From Candidatus Iainarchaeum sp. (lineage in GTDB: Archaea; Iainarchaeota; Iainarchaeia; Iainarchaeales; UBA10191), in assembly GCA_030649735.1 (NCBI GenBank), contig JAUSFL010000019.1, forward strand, positions 1-40,951: DNA of 40,951 nt, read 5' to 3'. Under the pieces are notes generated by a model. The model ran no database searches. It saw only the letters and a program-made list of their open reading frames with translations, and was not told where the DNA came from. The stretch's first letter is position 1; the number at the start of each line of letters is the position of its first letter. Of the stretch, positions 25,007 to 33,367 are shown piece by piece. Both the position numbers and the translations under genes were made by a program.

Positions 25007-25921
25007 TTAAGGAATTGCCTTTGCCCGAAAATCCAGTTCTTTTATGGCCTTTTCCGGAGTTTCTTTCCGCAATTCCCTGGAAATTCCTTTAGTGCCCAAT
25101 TGCTTGAATGTTAAAGGCAATGCAATTCCGTCCAAAGTCTTCGCGTCCTTGAAATGCAGGCTGAATGGCGCTCTCGCAAGCTTTCCTGAAGGAGTCTGCG
25201 AAGGATCGATGTTGATGAAGCCTTCCTGCTTTTCATGCCCGCCAATGACTTTCAATCCAGTGGCTTTTGCAATTTCTTGCGCCCATTTTCCAGTGAAAGA
25301 ATTCAAAGGCCTGCTTTTGGAAAACATTAATTCCTTGTCGTAAAACCCGTGAGTTATTGGCTTTTCAAGCAGTAAGTAAACGTGAAAGCTGCTTCCAGTC
25401 CACATTGGCATTAAGTCAAACTTTCCAATCTTTTTCTTGAAGTCCGAGTCTGCCTGAATTAGTCCTGCAAGCTCGCTTGCAATCAATCGCGCGTCTTCAG
25501 GCCCCTGGCTTTTCCTGTCAATGTCAAAGAAAACTCTTTCAATCTGGTGATTTATGCCTTCAGTGTTTGTCGCGTAAAGGAAAGTGCAGTTCTTGCGCGG
25601 GTAAAAGTACTTCCAGATTTTTTCCTGCTTTTTTGAAATTTTTCCGCGCGCTTCATTCAAATGCAGTTTTCTTGTTTCTCGCAAAAAGTCTTCATTAACA
25701 TTTGCCGCAAGCTCGAAAGCAAACAACGGCTCTAACTGCGAGCCGCGCTTCAATAATTCCAGGCCTTGCGGAATGTAAATTTTGCTTGCAAGCTCTTTGC
25801 CTTTGAGAAAATCCCGCAATACTTCAGAAACTGTTGCATAATACATCAGGCAGTCCAATTCGCCAAAAGGCCTTAAGGCGTCCTTTGCTTTCAAGGCAAG
25901 CTTGCGCAATTCTGAATGCAT
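25007..25921 (-). CDS. Stand-alone archaeo-eukaryotic primase (AEP)-like protein
   Basis: 304 residues. The three AEP motifs are visible: FFDIDRK (Asp133, Asp135) as the two-metal acidic pair, TGSSFHVYLLL (SxH, His180) and FINIDPSQTPSGKLARAPFSLHF, with Asp239 and the R-x-P-x-SLH segment (Arg250 to His256). The last motif recalls both PriS (RxPxSLH) and LigD polymerase domains (D-x-x-Q/N-x-x-G-x-T-x-x-x-PYSLR). The N-terminal 120 residues are helical and basic. No PriL-like or ligase gene is nearby. TATA-like AATTTTTTAAC at about 25944-25953 suggests a leaderless ATG at 25921. Could be the cell's primase catalytic subunit or a repair polymerase. Confidence 0.75.
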   Translation of the reverse strand: MHSELRKLALKAKDALRPFGELDCLMYYATVSEVLRDFLKGKELASKIYIPQGLELLKRGSQLEPLFAFELAANVNEDFLRETRKLHLNEARGKISKKQEKIWKYFYPRKNCTFLYATNTEGINHQIERVFFDIDRKSQGPEDARLIASELAGLIQADSDFKKKIGKFDLMPMWTGSSFHVYLLLEKPITHGFYDKELMFSKSRPLNSFTGKWAQEIAKATGLKVIGGHEKQEGFINIDPSQTPSGKLARAPFSLHFKDAKTLDGIALPLTFKQLGTKGISRELRKETPEKAIKELDFRAKAIP

Positions 25922-25977
25922 ACCTTATCAAGTGGTTTTGGAGTTAAAAAATTTAGTGATTTAAAAAGAAAAAAAGT

Positions 25978-26060
25978 GCAGGGGGGAGGACTTGAACCCC
26001 CGAAGGCACTAAGCCACCAGATCTTGAGTCTGGTCCGTTTGACCGCTTCGGTACCCCTGC
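25978..26060 (-). tRNA. tRNA-Leu (CAA)
   Basis: Minus strand, 83 bases. Acceptor GCAGGGG pairs with CCCCTGC at the 3' end; the anticodon stem CCAGA/TCTGG holds loop CTCAAGA, anticodon CAA; a long variable arm marks a class II tRNA; T-loop TTCAAGT with stem GGGGG/CCTCC. CCA is not encoded. The bases after the 3' end are T-rich, a likely terminator. No intron. Confidence 0.96.
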
Positions 26061-26097
26061 AGAAAAAGCGTTTTGTAAGAAACTCTTGTTAGTAAAG

Positions 26098-26106
26098 TTA
26101 TTAAAA
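26098..26106 (+). promoter_or_regulatory. TATA box for the AlkD-like gene
   Basis: TTATTAAAA is centred about 28 bases before ATG 26130, with no Shine-Dalgarno between, indicating a leaderless start. The reverse complement TTTTAATAA may also serve the divergent tRNA-Leu. Confidence 0.45.
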
Positions 26107-26129
26107 ACAGTATCAGGATTGTTTTGGTC

Positions 26130-26825
26130 ATGGGCCTGCGTTTTGAACTGTCAAAGCTTGCAAATCCCGAAAGGGCGAGGCTGCTTCAAGGCTTTTTCAA
26201 GACTGGAAAAGGAGAATACGCCGAAGGCGATATTTTTCTGGGCATTAGCGTTCCAGAAACCCGCAGAATTGCAAAAAAATTCTCTCAATTAAGCCTTGCT
26301 GAACTGCAAAAAAACCTTGAATCCAAATATCATGAAGAGCGTTTGGCGGCGCTCTTGATTCTTGAAGAAAAATTCCGGAAAAGCCCGAAGGCTGAAAGAA
26401 AGCGGATTTTTGAATTCTATCTGGAGAACGCGCAGTTTGTGAACAATTGGGACTTGGTGGACTTGACTGCGCCAAAAATTTTGGGAGAATTCCTGGTTGA
26501 CAAAGACAGGAAAATTCTTTACGCGCTTGCAAAATCAAGGAATTTGTGGGAGCGGAGGATTGCAGTTCTTTCAACACTCGCGTTCATCAGGCGAAAAGAG
26601 TTTGAAGACAGCCTGAAGATTGCCCGCATCCTGCTTTCAGACAGCCAGGACTTGATTCACAAGGCAGTCGGTTGGATGCTGAGGGAAGTGGGAAAAAAAG
26701 ACAAGAAAGCACTGCTGGATTTCCTCAAGGAAAACCACAATTTAATGCCGCGCACAATGCTGCGTTACTCCATTGAAAAATTTCCCGAAAAAGAGCGCAA
26801 GGAATTGCTTGCAGGCAAAGTCTAG
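26130..26825 (+). CDS. AlkD-like DNA alkylation repair protein
   Basis: 231 residues of helical repeats, as in the AlkD family of DNA glycosylases for bulky or cationic alkylated bases. Motifs: VPETRRIAKKF near residue 45, KYHEERLAAL, NNWDLVDLTAPKILG (the catalytic Trp-Asp region of AlkD), SRNLWERRIAVLST and HKAVGWMLREVGK. These fit the DNA-binding concave surface and catalytic Asp. ATG 26130 is preferred over an upstream TTG at 26124. Divergent from tRNA-Leu. Could also be a structural HEAT-like relative, but motif agreement with AlkD is good. Confidence 0.88.
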   Translation: MGLRFELSKLANPERARLLQGFFKTGKGEYAEGDIFLGISVPETRRIAKKFSQLSLAELQKNLESKYHEERLAALLILEEKFRKSPKAERKRIFEFYLENAQFVNNWDLVDLTAPKILGEFLVDKDRKILYALAKSRNLWERRIAVLSTLAFIRRKEFEDSLKIARILLSDSQDLIHKAVGWMLREVGKKDKKALLDFLKENHNLMPRTMLRYSIEKFPEKERKELLAGKV

Positions 26826-26880
26826 CTAGCCCTAAAGAAATTTAGAAAATGTTATTAAATCGAATTGCTTAATTCTAGCA

Positions 26881-27294
26881 GTGGTGTCTTTGAACAAGCC
26901 AATAAAGCCAGCAAGAATTTTCTCCAGCACAAAACTCCGTGAAAGAAATACTGCTTTTCGAAATGCCTTTGGCTCTGCAGGCAACAGGGCAACTGGCGCT
27001 GAAAGACTGATAAAGGTTTTTCAGGCAAGGAAAAACCAAGAAATGCAGCACAGCAAGCCAAAAATCTCACGGGCGATTTTCGAGCAGGCGTTAAGAGATG
27101 GAAGATCAGAAAACAGCGGCTTTTTTTTCAGGAAAACTGAAAAGCAGACTGTGAAAGGGCTTGAAGTTTTTATTGAAAGAAAGCGCAGAATTCAAATCCC
27201 AAACTCTGAGTTAGAAGCTGATGAAATCATACTATTCAATCATAATGGGAAATTTTGCGGATTCAGGCTTGAAAACATTGGTTCAGTGAAATGA
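26881..27294 (+). CDS. Hypothetical protein
   Basis: 137 residues with a basic, probably disordered first half (many Arg/Lys/Asn) and a beta-rich second half (VKGLEVFIERKRRIQIP, then ADEIILFNHNGKFCGFRL). No family recognised. The start is GTG 26881 or 26884; TATA-like TTATTAAAT at 26852-26860 sits about 25-28 bases upstream, pointing to a leaderless GTG. The permease gene begins 1 base after its stop, so they are co-transcribed. Confidence 0.65.
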   Translation: MVSLNKPIKPARIFSSTKLRERNTAFRNAFGSAGNRATGAERLIKVFQARKNQEMQHSKPKISRAIFEQALRDGRSENSGFFFRKTEKQTVKGLEVFIERKRRIQIPNSELEADEIILFNHNGKFCGFRLENIGSVK

Positions 27295-27295
27295 A

Positions 27296-28585
27296 ATGCC
27301 TTTGAAAAAGCAATTAGGATTTTGGCCAGTGGTTCTTTCAGGAATTGGAATAATCATTGGCGCAGGAATTTACGCATTGGTCGGAAAGGCGGCCGGAATT
27401 TCAGGCTACTGGATTTGGGCAGGCTTTTTGGTCTCTGCCTTTGTTGCAGTACTTACTGGATTAAGCTATGCTGAATTGTCTTCAATGATTCCGAAGGCAG
27501 GCGCTGAATTCCATTATACAAAGAAGGCCTATGGGCGAAGAGTCGGATTCATTACTGGATGGATCCTGATTTTGGCCGGAGTGATAAGCTGCGCGACTGT
27601 CGCATTGGGTTTTGGGAATTATTTCTTCTCGCTTTTTGGAATTTCTCCAGTACTTGCCGCAATCGGGCTTTTGGCATCGTGCATTTTTCTGATTTCGAAA
27701 GGAATCAAAGAATCAGTGACTATTGGGGTTATTTTCACAGTCTTTGAGGCATTAGGCCTGATTTTCATTATTTTAATTTCCTTGCCTTTTGTTTTTTCAG
27801 GCGGAAATTTTGCAAGAATCTTTGACTTTTCAACATTTGACTTGTTTTCAATAATCAAAACAGCCGCATTGGTGTTTTTTGCTTTCATTGGGTTTGAGGA
27901 AATAGTCCGGCTTGCTGAAGAAACAAAGAATGCTGAAAAAAACATTCCAAAGGCATTGTTTGCGGCAATTGCTTTCTCGACTGTAATTTACATTCTTGTT
28001 TCAATTTCCGCAGTCAGTGTTTTGACGCCTCAAGAGCTTGCGGCAAGCAATGCTCCATTGGGCGATGTCGCGGGAAAAATTCTCGGGCCTAATGCTTTCC
28101 TTATTCTTTCAGGCATTGCATTGATTGCGACAGCAAGCACTGTACTATTGATACTGATAGCCACTTCGCGCATTGTTTACGGAATTGCAGAAGACAAGGA
28201 ATTGCCGCACATTATTGCAAAAGTCGACAGGAAAACTCACACGCCCATAATTGCAGTCGCGCTTTCAGGAATTCTTGCAATGGCTTTCCTTTTTGTTGGT
28301 GGAATAGAATTGATTGCAAACTCCACAGACCTGATGCTTTTCATTGCTTTTGCGATTGTAAACCTCACAGTGATTCGCTTGCGCTTTTCAGAGCCTAAAA
28401 TGCACAGGCCTTTCAAAATCCCTTTCAATATTGGAAGAGTCCCAATTCCTGCAGTTTTGGGATTTTTGACATCTAGTCTCCTAATGTTTGGAATTAATAA
28501 GGACGCTTTCATTGTTGGATTGGGGCTGGTCGCTTTAGGGATTGCTTTTGAAGAATTCCATTACAGGAAATTCATCAAATTCTAG
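27296..28585 (+). CDS. APC-superfamily amino-acid permease
   Basis: 429 residues with about 12 membrane helices. The first helix carries GIGIIIGAGIYALVG, the substrate-binding unwound helix of APC transporters; AFIGFEEIVRLAEETKNAEKN is the helix 6 to loop signature (F-x-G-F-[ED] then EE-x-x-NP/K-x-IP). Predicted to move amino acids across the cell membrane. Co-transcribed with the upstream hypothetical gene; next gene follows after 12 bases. The exact substrate cannot be deduced. Confidence 0.93.
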   Translation: MPLKKQLGFWPVVLSGIGIIIGAGIYALVGKAAGISGYWIWAGFLVSAFVAVLTGLSYAELSSMIPKAGAEFHYTKKAYGRRVGFITGWILILAGVISCATVALGFGNYFFSLFGISPVLAAIGLLASCIFLISKGIKESVTIGVIFTVFEALGLIFIILISLPFVFSGGNFARIFDFSTFDLFSIIKTAALVFFAFIGFEEIVRLAEETKNAEKNIPKALFAAIAFSTVIYILVSISAVSVLTPQELAASNAPLGDVAGKILGPNAFLILSGIALIATASTVLLILIATSRIVYGIAEDKELPHIIAKVDRKTHTPIIAVALSGILAMAFLFVGGIELIANSTDLMLFIAFAIVNLTVIRLRFSEPKMHRPFKIPFNIGRVPIPAVLGFLTSSLLMFGINKDAFIVGLGLVALGIAFEEFHYRKFIKF

Positions 28586-28597
28586 AGTTTGAAAATT

Positions 28598-29230
28598 ATG
28601 AAAAAGGAAGCCTCTTCAAAAAAGACATGGAATGACGAGTACCGCTTTAAGAAAAACGTTTGGCGCTCGCGCTTTAACGAGCTTTTTCCGGAAAAGACTT
28701 TCACTGGAAAGAAAGTCCTGGAATTGGGAGTTGGGAATGGAAAGACCTTGGAAAAAATCCTTTTGCAAAAGCCAAGGAAAGTCTTTGCAGTCGATTTTTC
28801 TCCAATCGCAATCCGCCTGTGCGAAGAAAAATTCGCCAAGGAAAAAAGCATTGGGTTTTTTGAAGCCGACTTGAAAGAATTGCCTTTCAAAAACTCTGAG
28901 TTCGACATAATAGTTTGCTTTCACACTCTCGCGCACCTTTTGGAAAATGAGCGCCAGCCCGCGGTTTTGGAAATAAAGCGGGTTTTAAAGAAAGGCGGCA
29001 TTTTGCTTTTTGAGGATTTTGCAGTGGGAGACTTTCGCTTTGGAAAGGGAAAAGAAATTGAAGAAAGTACTTTCAGGCGCGGGAATGGAATAACTTACCA
29101 CTACTTCACTGCAAAAGAGGTCGGGGAATTGTTCAAAATGCGCGGCAATGCAGTGCAGGTTGAAAAAGAGCTCAAGCTTGCGGGAAAGCTGATTTGGCGG
29201 CGTGAAATAACTGCAGAATTTTTTAAATGA
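28598..29230 (+). CDS. Class I SAM-dependent methyltransferase
   Basis: 210 residues. SAM motif I is VLELGVGNGKTL, motif II acidic end FAVDFSPIAI, a DLKELPF step and FDIIVCFHTLAHL as motif IV, then VLKKGGILLFEDF. This matches the Methyltransf_11-type fold acting on small molecules, but the substrate is unknown. ATG 28598 is preferred; a TTG at 28589 is in frame. It follows the permease by 12 bases and its stop overlaps an in-frame ATG upstream of dapL. Confidence 0.85.
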   Translation: MKKEASSKKTWNDEYRFKKNVWRSRFNELFPEKTFTGKKVLELGVGNGKTLEKILLQKPRKVFAVDFSPIAIRLCEEKFAKEKSIGFFEADLKELPFKNSEFDIIVCFHTLAHLLENERQPAVLEIKRVLKKGGILLFEDFAVGDFRFGKGKEIEESTFRRGNGITYHYFTAKEVGELFKMRGNAVQVEKELKLAGKLIWRREITAEFFK

Positions 29231-29286
29231 ACAAAATCCCATTAAAAGCCTTTTCCCAAACAAGAAATTCAAGGGGTTGGTCTTTA

Positions 29287-30519
29287 ATGGCGCGAATTAA
29301 TGAAAACTACGACAAGCTTGCGGCAGGCTACTTGTTTCCTGAAATTGCAAAAAGGACAAAGGCGTTTTTGGAAAAAAACCCCGGGGTTGAAGTCTTAAGG
29401 CTGGGCATTGGAAACACCACCGAGCCTTTAGGCCCAGTAGTCATTGATGGATTGAAGAAAGGCGTTGAAAAGCTCTCCAAGGTTGAAACTTATACTGGAT
29501 ATGGCGACGAGCAGGGAAACGCGCCATTGCGCGAGGCAATCGCAAAAATGTACGAAAAGCGCGGAGTTGTTTTGGCTGCTGACGAGGTTTTTGTAAGCGA
29601 TGGCGCAAAGCCTGATTCAGCAAACATCCAGTCAATTTTTTCCCACGATTCCATTATTGCAGTGCAGGACCCGGCATACCCAGTGTATGTGGACAGCAAT
29701 GTGATTGCGGGCAGGACTGGCAAGAATGAAAGCGGAACTTACAATGGACTGGTTTACATGGAATGCAATGAGGAAAACTCTTTCTTTCCAAAAGCCCCAG
29801 ACCAAAAGGTTGACTTGATTTACTTGTGCAGCCCGAACAATCCAACAGGCGCTGTAGCCACAAAAGAGCAGTTGAAAGAATTCGTTGATTACGCGATTGC
29901 AAACAAGGCAGTGATTATTTTTGACTCTGCATACTCTGAATTCATTGCGGACGATTCTTTGCCTAGAAGCATTTTTGAAATTGAAGGCGCAAAAAAATGC
30001 GCAATTGAAATCAATAGTTTTTCAAAAAGCGCCGGCTTTACCGGAGTAAGGCTTGGATGGAGCATTGTTCCAAAGCAATTAGTCATTGAAGGAGCGCTTG
30101 AAGGAAAAGTCAACGCGTTATGGAATAGAAGGCAAACTACAATGTTCAACGGGGCCTCAAACATTGTGCAGGACGGCGGCTTGGCTGCTTTAAGCGAGCA
30201 AGGACTGAAAGAAAACAGGCAAGTTATAGACTACTACATGGAGAACGCGCGCATAATCAAGGATTGCCTTGACAATTTGAAAATAAAGAATTATGGAGGA
30301 GTCAACGCGCCGTACATTTGGATGAAAGTTCCTACTGGATTGTCTTCTTGGGATTTTTTCAACAAGCTTTTGGAAGAATGCCATGTTGTTGGAACTCCCG
30401 GCTCTGGATTCGGGCCTGCAGGTGAGGGATTTTTCAGGCTCAGCGCTTTTGGCCACAGGAAAAACATTGAAAAGGCAGTTGCTTCACTCAAGGCAAATTT
30501 AAAGCTGGAGAGCGATTGA
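29287..30519 (+). CDS. dapL: LL-diaminopimelate aminotransferase
   Basis: PLP enzyme that converts tetrahydrodipicolinate directly to LL-diaminopimelate, bypassing the acylated steps. About 410 residues. LRLGIGNTTEPLGP, TYTGYGDEQGNAPLREAIA, DPAYPVYVDSN and the PLP lysine in SFSKSAGFTGVRLGW are typical of DapL. The frame opens at 29227 (overlapping the methyltransferase stop), but ATG 29287 gives MARINENYDKL, the normal family N-terminus. lysA follows directly, so the pair covers the end of lysine synthesis; DapF (epimerase) is not in the window. Confidence 0.93.
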   Translation: MARINENYDKLAAGYLFPEIAKRTKAFLEKNPGVEVLRLGIGNTTEPLGPVVIDGLKKGVEKLSKVETYTGYGDEQGNAPLREAIAKMYEKRGVVLAADEVFVSDGAKPDSANIQSIFSHDSIIAVQDPAYPVYVDSNVIAGRTGKNESGTYNGLVYMECNEENSFFPKAPDQKVDLIYLCSPNNPTGAVATKEQLKEFVDYAIANKAVIIFDSAYSEFIADDSLPRSIFEIEGAKKCAIEINSFSKSAGFTGVRLGWSIVPKQLVIEGALEGKVNALWNRRQTTMFNGASNIVQDGGLAALSEQGLKENRQVIDYYMENARIIKDCLDNLKIKNYGGVNAPYIWMKVPTGLSSWDFFNKLLEECHVVGTPGSGFGPAGEGFFRLSAFGHRKNIEKAVASLKANLKLESD

Positions 30520-30521
30520 AA

Positions 30522-31772
30522 ATGCCTGAAAGGACTGTTCCATTCACTAAAGCCCAAATGGAAAAAATCATTCTGGAATTTCCAACCCCATTCCACATTT
30601 ATGACGAGAAAGCAATCAGGGAAAACGCGCGAGAATTCTTGAAGGCGTTTTCCTGGAATAAGGGATTCAAGGAGCATTTTGCAATAAAGGCATGCCCTAA
30701 CCCGCAAATAATCAAAATCTTGAAGGAAGAAGGCTTTGGAACAGACTGCAGTTCAATGCCTGAATTGCTAATGTCTGAAAGGCTCGGCATTACTGGCGAA
30801 GACATAATGTTCACTTCAAACGACACTCCGGCTTCAGAATTCAAGAAAGCAATGGAACTTGGTGCAATAATAAACTTGGATGACATTTCCCACATTCCTT
30901 TTTTGGAAAAAGCCGCCGGAATTCCGGAATTGATTTGCTTCAGGTATAATCCGGGGCCTTTAAGAAAAACCGCGGAAGGAAATACTGTTGGAAATCCTGA
31001 AGACGCAAAGTACGGGGTTACAAAAGAGCAATTGTTTGAAGGCTATAATATAATGAAAAAGAAAGGCTCTTTGCGGTTTGGACTTCACACAATGATTGTT
31101 TCCAATGAATTGAATGCCGACAATTTGGTTTTGACTGCTGAAATGCTTTTTGACTTGGCTGTTGAAATAAAGCAAAAGTGCGGGATTGAATTGGAATTCA
31201 TTAACTTGGGCGGCGGAATTGGAATTCCTTACAGGCCGGGCCAGAAAAGAGTTGATTACAAAGTCCTTTCAGAACGCATTAGAAAAGCCTATGATGAAAA
31301 AATCATTGGGAATGGATTGTCCGGCATTCAGTTAAGAATGGAGAATGGAAGGGCAATCACAGGCCCTTACGGCTATTTGGTCACTAAGGCAATTCATGAA
31401 AAGCACACTTACAAGGAGTACATTGGGGTTGACGCTTGCATGGCAAACCTCATGAGGCCTGCATTGTACGGCGCTTTTCACCATATTACCGTGCTTGGAA
31501 AGGAAAACAGCGCGCGCGACCACAAGTATGATGTTGTGGGCTCTTTATGCGAAAACAATGACAAGTTTGCAATAGACCGCGAGCTTCCAAAAATTGAAAT
31601 TGGCGACATTTTGGCAATTCACGAGGCAGGCGCGCACGGCTATGCAATGGGCTTCAATTATAACGGAAAATTAAGGAGCGCTGAGCTTTTGCTGAAAGCT
31701 GACGGCGCAGTGGAAAAAATCCGACGCGCAGAAACTGTTGAAGATTATTTTGCAACAATGGTTTGGAGTTGA
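30522..31772 (+). CDS. lysA: Diaminopimelate decarboxylase
   Basis: Alanine-racemase-fold PLP enzyme making lysine from meso-diaminopimelate. 416 residues. PLP lysine in FAIKACPNP, substrate loop TDCSSMPELLMSERL, NLGGGIGIPYRP, and GSLCENNDKFA with the Cys-Glu that binds substrate in the partner subunit. ATG 30522 follows the dapL stop by 2 bases; a TTG at 30516 is also possible. Divergent from classical bacterial LysA in length of loops, but all active-site motifs are kept. Confidence 0.93.
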   Translation: MPERTVPFTKAQMEKIILEFPTPFHIYDEKAIRENAREFLKAFSWNKGFKEHFAIKACPNPQIIKILKEEGFGTDCSSMPELLMSERLGITGEDIMFTSNDTPASEFKKAMELGAIINLDDISHIPFLEKAAGIPELICFRYNPGPLRKTAEGNTVGNPEDAKYGVTKEQLFEGYNIMKKKGSLRFGLHTMIVSNELNADNLVLTAEMLFDLAVEIKQKCGIELEFINLGGGIGIPYRPGQKRVDYKVLSERIRKAYDEKIIGNGLSGIQLRMENGRAITGPYGYLVTKAIHEKHTYKEYIGVDACMANLMRPALYGAFHHITVLGKENSARDHKYDVVGSLCENNDKFAIDRELPKIEIGDILAIHEAGAHGYAMGFNYNGKLRSAELLLKADGAVEKIRRAETVEDYFATMVWS

Positions 31773-31777
31773 AATTA

Positions 31778-32083
31778 ATGTTCAGGCACGTCATTCTTTG
31801 GAAGATTTTGGAAATGCCCCTTGATAAAAGCAAGGAAGAAACCGCCCTTAAAATGAAGGAATTGCTTGAAGGCTTGAATGGAAAAATTCCAGGCCTGATT
31901 AAAATCCAGGCAGGAATCAACAATTTAGAGTCAGAAAACGCCTTTGACATTGTCCTGATTGGGGATTTTGAGTCAAAGGACGCGTATGCGAAATACTCAC
32001 AGCACCCAGAGCACGCGAAAATAGTTCCTTTTTTTAAGGAATTAAAGCTTGGAAGAGCAATTGTTGATTATGAAATTGTGTAG
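31778..32083 (+). CDS. Dabb (stress-responsive alpha/beta barrel) protein
   Basis: 101 residues, dimeric alpha-beta barrel family. It opens MFRHVILWKIL, the standard Dabb start, and ends with FKELKLGRAIVDYEI; HPEHAKIVPFF is the typical H-P-x-H-x-x-x-x-P segment near the C-terminus. ATG 31778 is preferred over a frame opening at 31763 that overlaps lysA. Function unknown in archaea. Its end overlaps the DUF523 gene by 14 bases. Confidence 0.85.
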   Translation: MFRHVILWKILEMPLDKSKEETALKMKELLEGLNGKIPGLIKIQAGINNLESENAFDIVLIGDFESKDAYAKYSQHPEHAKIVPFFKELKLGRAIVDYEIV

Positions 32084-32486
32084 CGCCTGCCTGCTTGGAA
32101 TCGCGTGCAGGTATGATGGACTGTCAAAAGCCAATGCGAAAGTCTTGGAGCTTGCAAAGACCGAAGTCTTGATTCCAGTTTGCCCTGAACAGCTTGGCGG
32201 GAGGTCGACTCCGCGTTCTAGCTCTGAAATTTCAAAATTCGGGAACGTTCTTGAAAAGTCCGGAAAAGATGTTACCAAAGAATTCAACAAGGGGGCTTTG
32301 GAAACCTTAAAGATTGCAAAACTACACAACATTAATGAAGCAATCCTGAAGCAGCGCAGCCCTTCATGCGGCTCTGGGCAAATTTATGACGGGAGCTTTT
32401 CCGGAAAAATAATCAAGGGCGACGGCATTACAACAGCGCTTTTGAAAAAGAACGGAATCAAGGTAATCAGTGAGGAAGAACTTTAA
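32070..32486 (+). CDS. DUF523 (YbbK-like) protein
   Basis: 138 residues. All DUF523 motifs are present: CSACLLGIACRYDG, VCPEQLGGRSTPR, ILKQRSPSCGSGQIYDG and GKIIKGDGITTALLKKNG. Conserved Cys residues suggest a metal or iron-sulfur site, though the activity of the family is not established. ATG 32070 gives MKLCSACLLG and overlaps the Dabb gene by 14 bases. Convergent with argC, with a 4-base overlap. Confidence 0.9.
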   Translation: MKLCSACLLGIACRYDGLSKANAKVLELAKTEVLIPVCPEQLGGRSTPRSSSEISKFGNVLEKSGKDVTKEFNKGALETLKIAKLHNINEAILKQRSPSCGSGQIYDGSFSGKIIKGDGITTALLKKNGIKVISEEEL

Positions 32487-33367
32487 TTCTCAGTTTTCAG
32501 CCCAAGCACCAAGCCCATGTTTTCAATTGCCTGCGACGCAGCGCCTTTCAGTAAATTGTCAATCGCTGAAACAACAACCAGCCTGTTGTTTTTGTCTTGC
32601 TGGAAGCCGCCAATCTTGCAGTAAGGAGTTCCGACAGTGTCCTTGGTTGACGGGATCTTTTCAGCAACTTGCGTGAAGGAACCGGTGTAGAATTCTTTGT
32701 ATTTCCCAAGAATTTCTTGAGAACCAATTTTTTCATTGAGGAAAATGTGCGCAGTGCACATTAGCCCTGCAAAATTGCTTGCAACATGCGGAGTGAAAGA
32801 GACATTCTGGCCAAGGATTTTCTCAATTTCCGCAATGTGAAAATGGCTTGTCAATTCATAAGCGATTATGTTTTCGCCATAATCATATTTTGCGGACGCG
32901 TTTTTTCCCCCGCCTGAATATCCGCTGATACAGTCGAAAACAACGCTGCTTATTGAATCCTTCAATGGAAATGCTGCCAAAAGGCAGGCTGTCGCATAGC
33001 AGCCGGGATTTGCGACAATCCTTGAATTTTTTATTTCATCGCCGAAAACTTCTGGAAGCCCGTAAGTTTCTGAAAGCCTATAGTCTGCAGAAAGGTCAAT
33101 TATTTTGCAATCCAATTCAGGCACGATTTTTTTTGACTCGCCGTGCGGCACTGAAAGAAAAACCAAATCCATTGAATTCAGTTCATCGAATGAAATTTCT
33201 GAAAAGCAAAGTTCGGTTTTTAATTCAGGGAATTCTTCAGAAACTTTCTTTCCCGCAAGAGAAGTGCTTGCGGCAATGCATAATTCAACGTCTTTTCTTT
33301 CCAGGACTGCCTTAATCAATTTTTGGCCTGCAAATCCAGAACCGCCGATTATTCCAATTTTTTTCAT
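32483..33367 (-). CDS. argC: N-acetyl-gamma-glutamyl-phosphate reductase
   Basis: NADPH-dependent reduction of N-acetylglutamyl phosphate, third step of arginine/ornithine synthesis. 294 residues. IIGGSGFAGQKLI (dinucleotide loop), LSVPHGES, LSADYRL, catalytic Cys in VANPGCYATA and HFHIAEIEK. ATG 33367 overlaps the last base of the upstream stop (TAATG). It could act on a LysW-linked substrate as LysY, but the neighbouring kinase is clearly of the N-acetylglutamate type and lysine is made by dapL/lysA here, so arginine is the better call. Confidence 0.92.
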   Translation of the reverse strand: MKKIGIIGGSGFAGQKLIKAVLERKDVELCIAASTSLAGKKVSEEFPELKTELCFSEISFDELNSMDLVFLSVPHGESKKIVPELDCKIIDLSADYRLSETYGLPEVFGDEIKNSRIVANPGCYATACLLAAFPLKDSISSVVFDCISGYSGGGKNASAKYDYGENIIAYELTSHFHIAEIEKILGQNVSFTPHVASNFAGLMCTAHIFLNEKIGSQEILGKYKEFYTGSFTQVAEKIPSTKDTVGTPYCKIGGFQQDKNNRLVVVSAIDNLLKGAASQAIENMGLVLGLKTEN

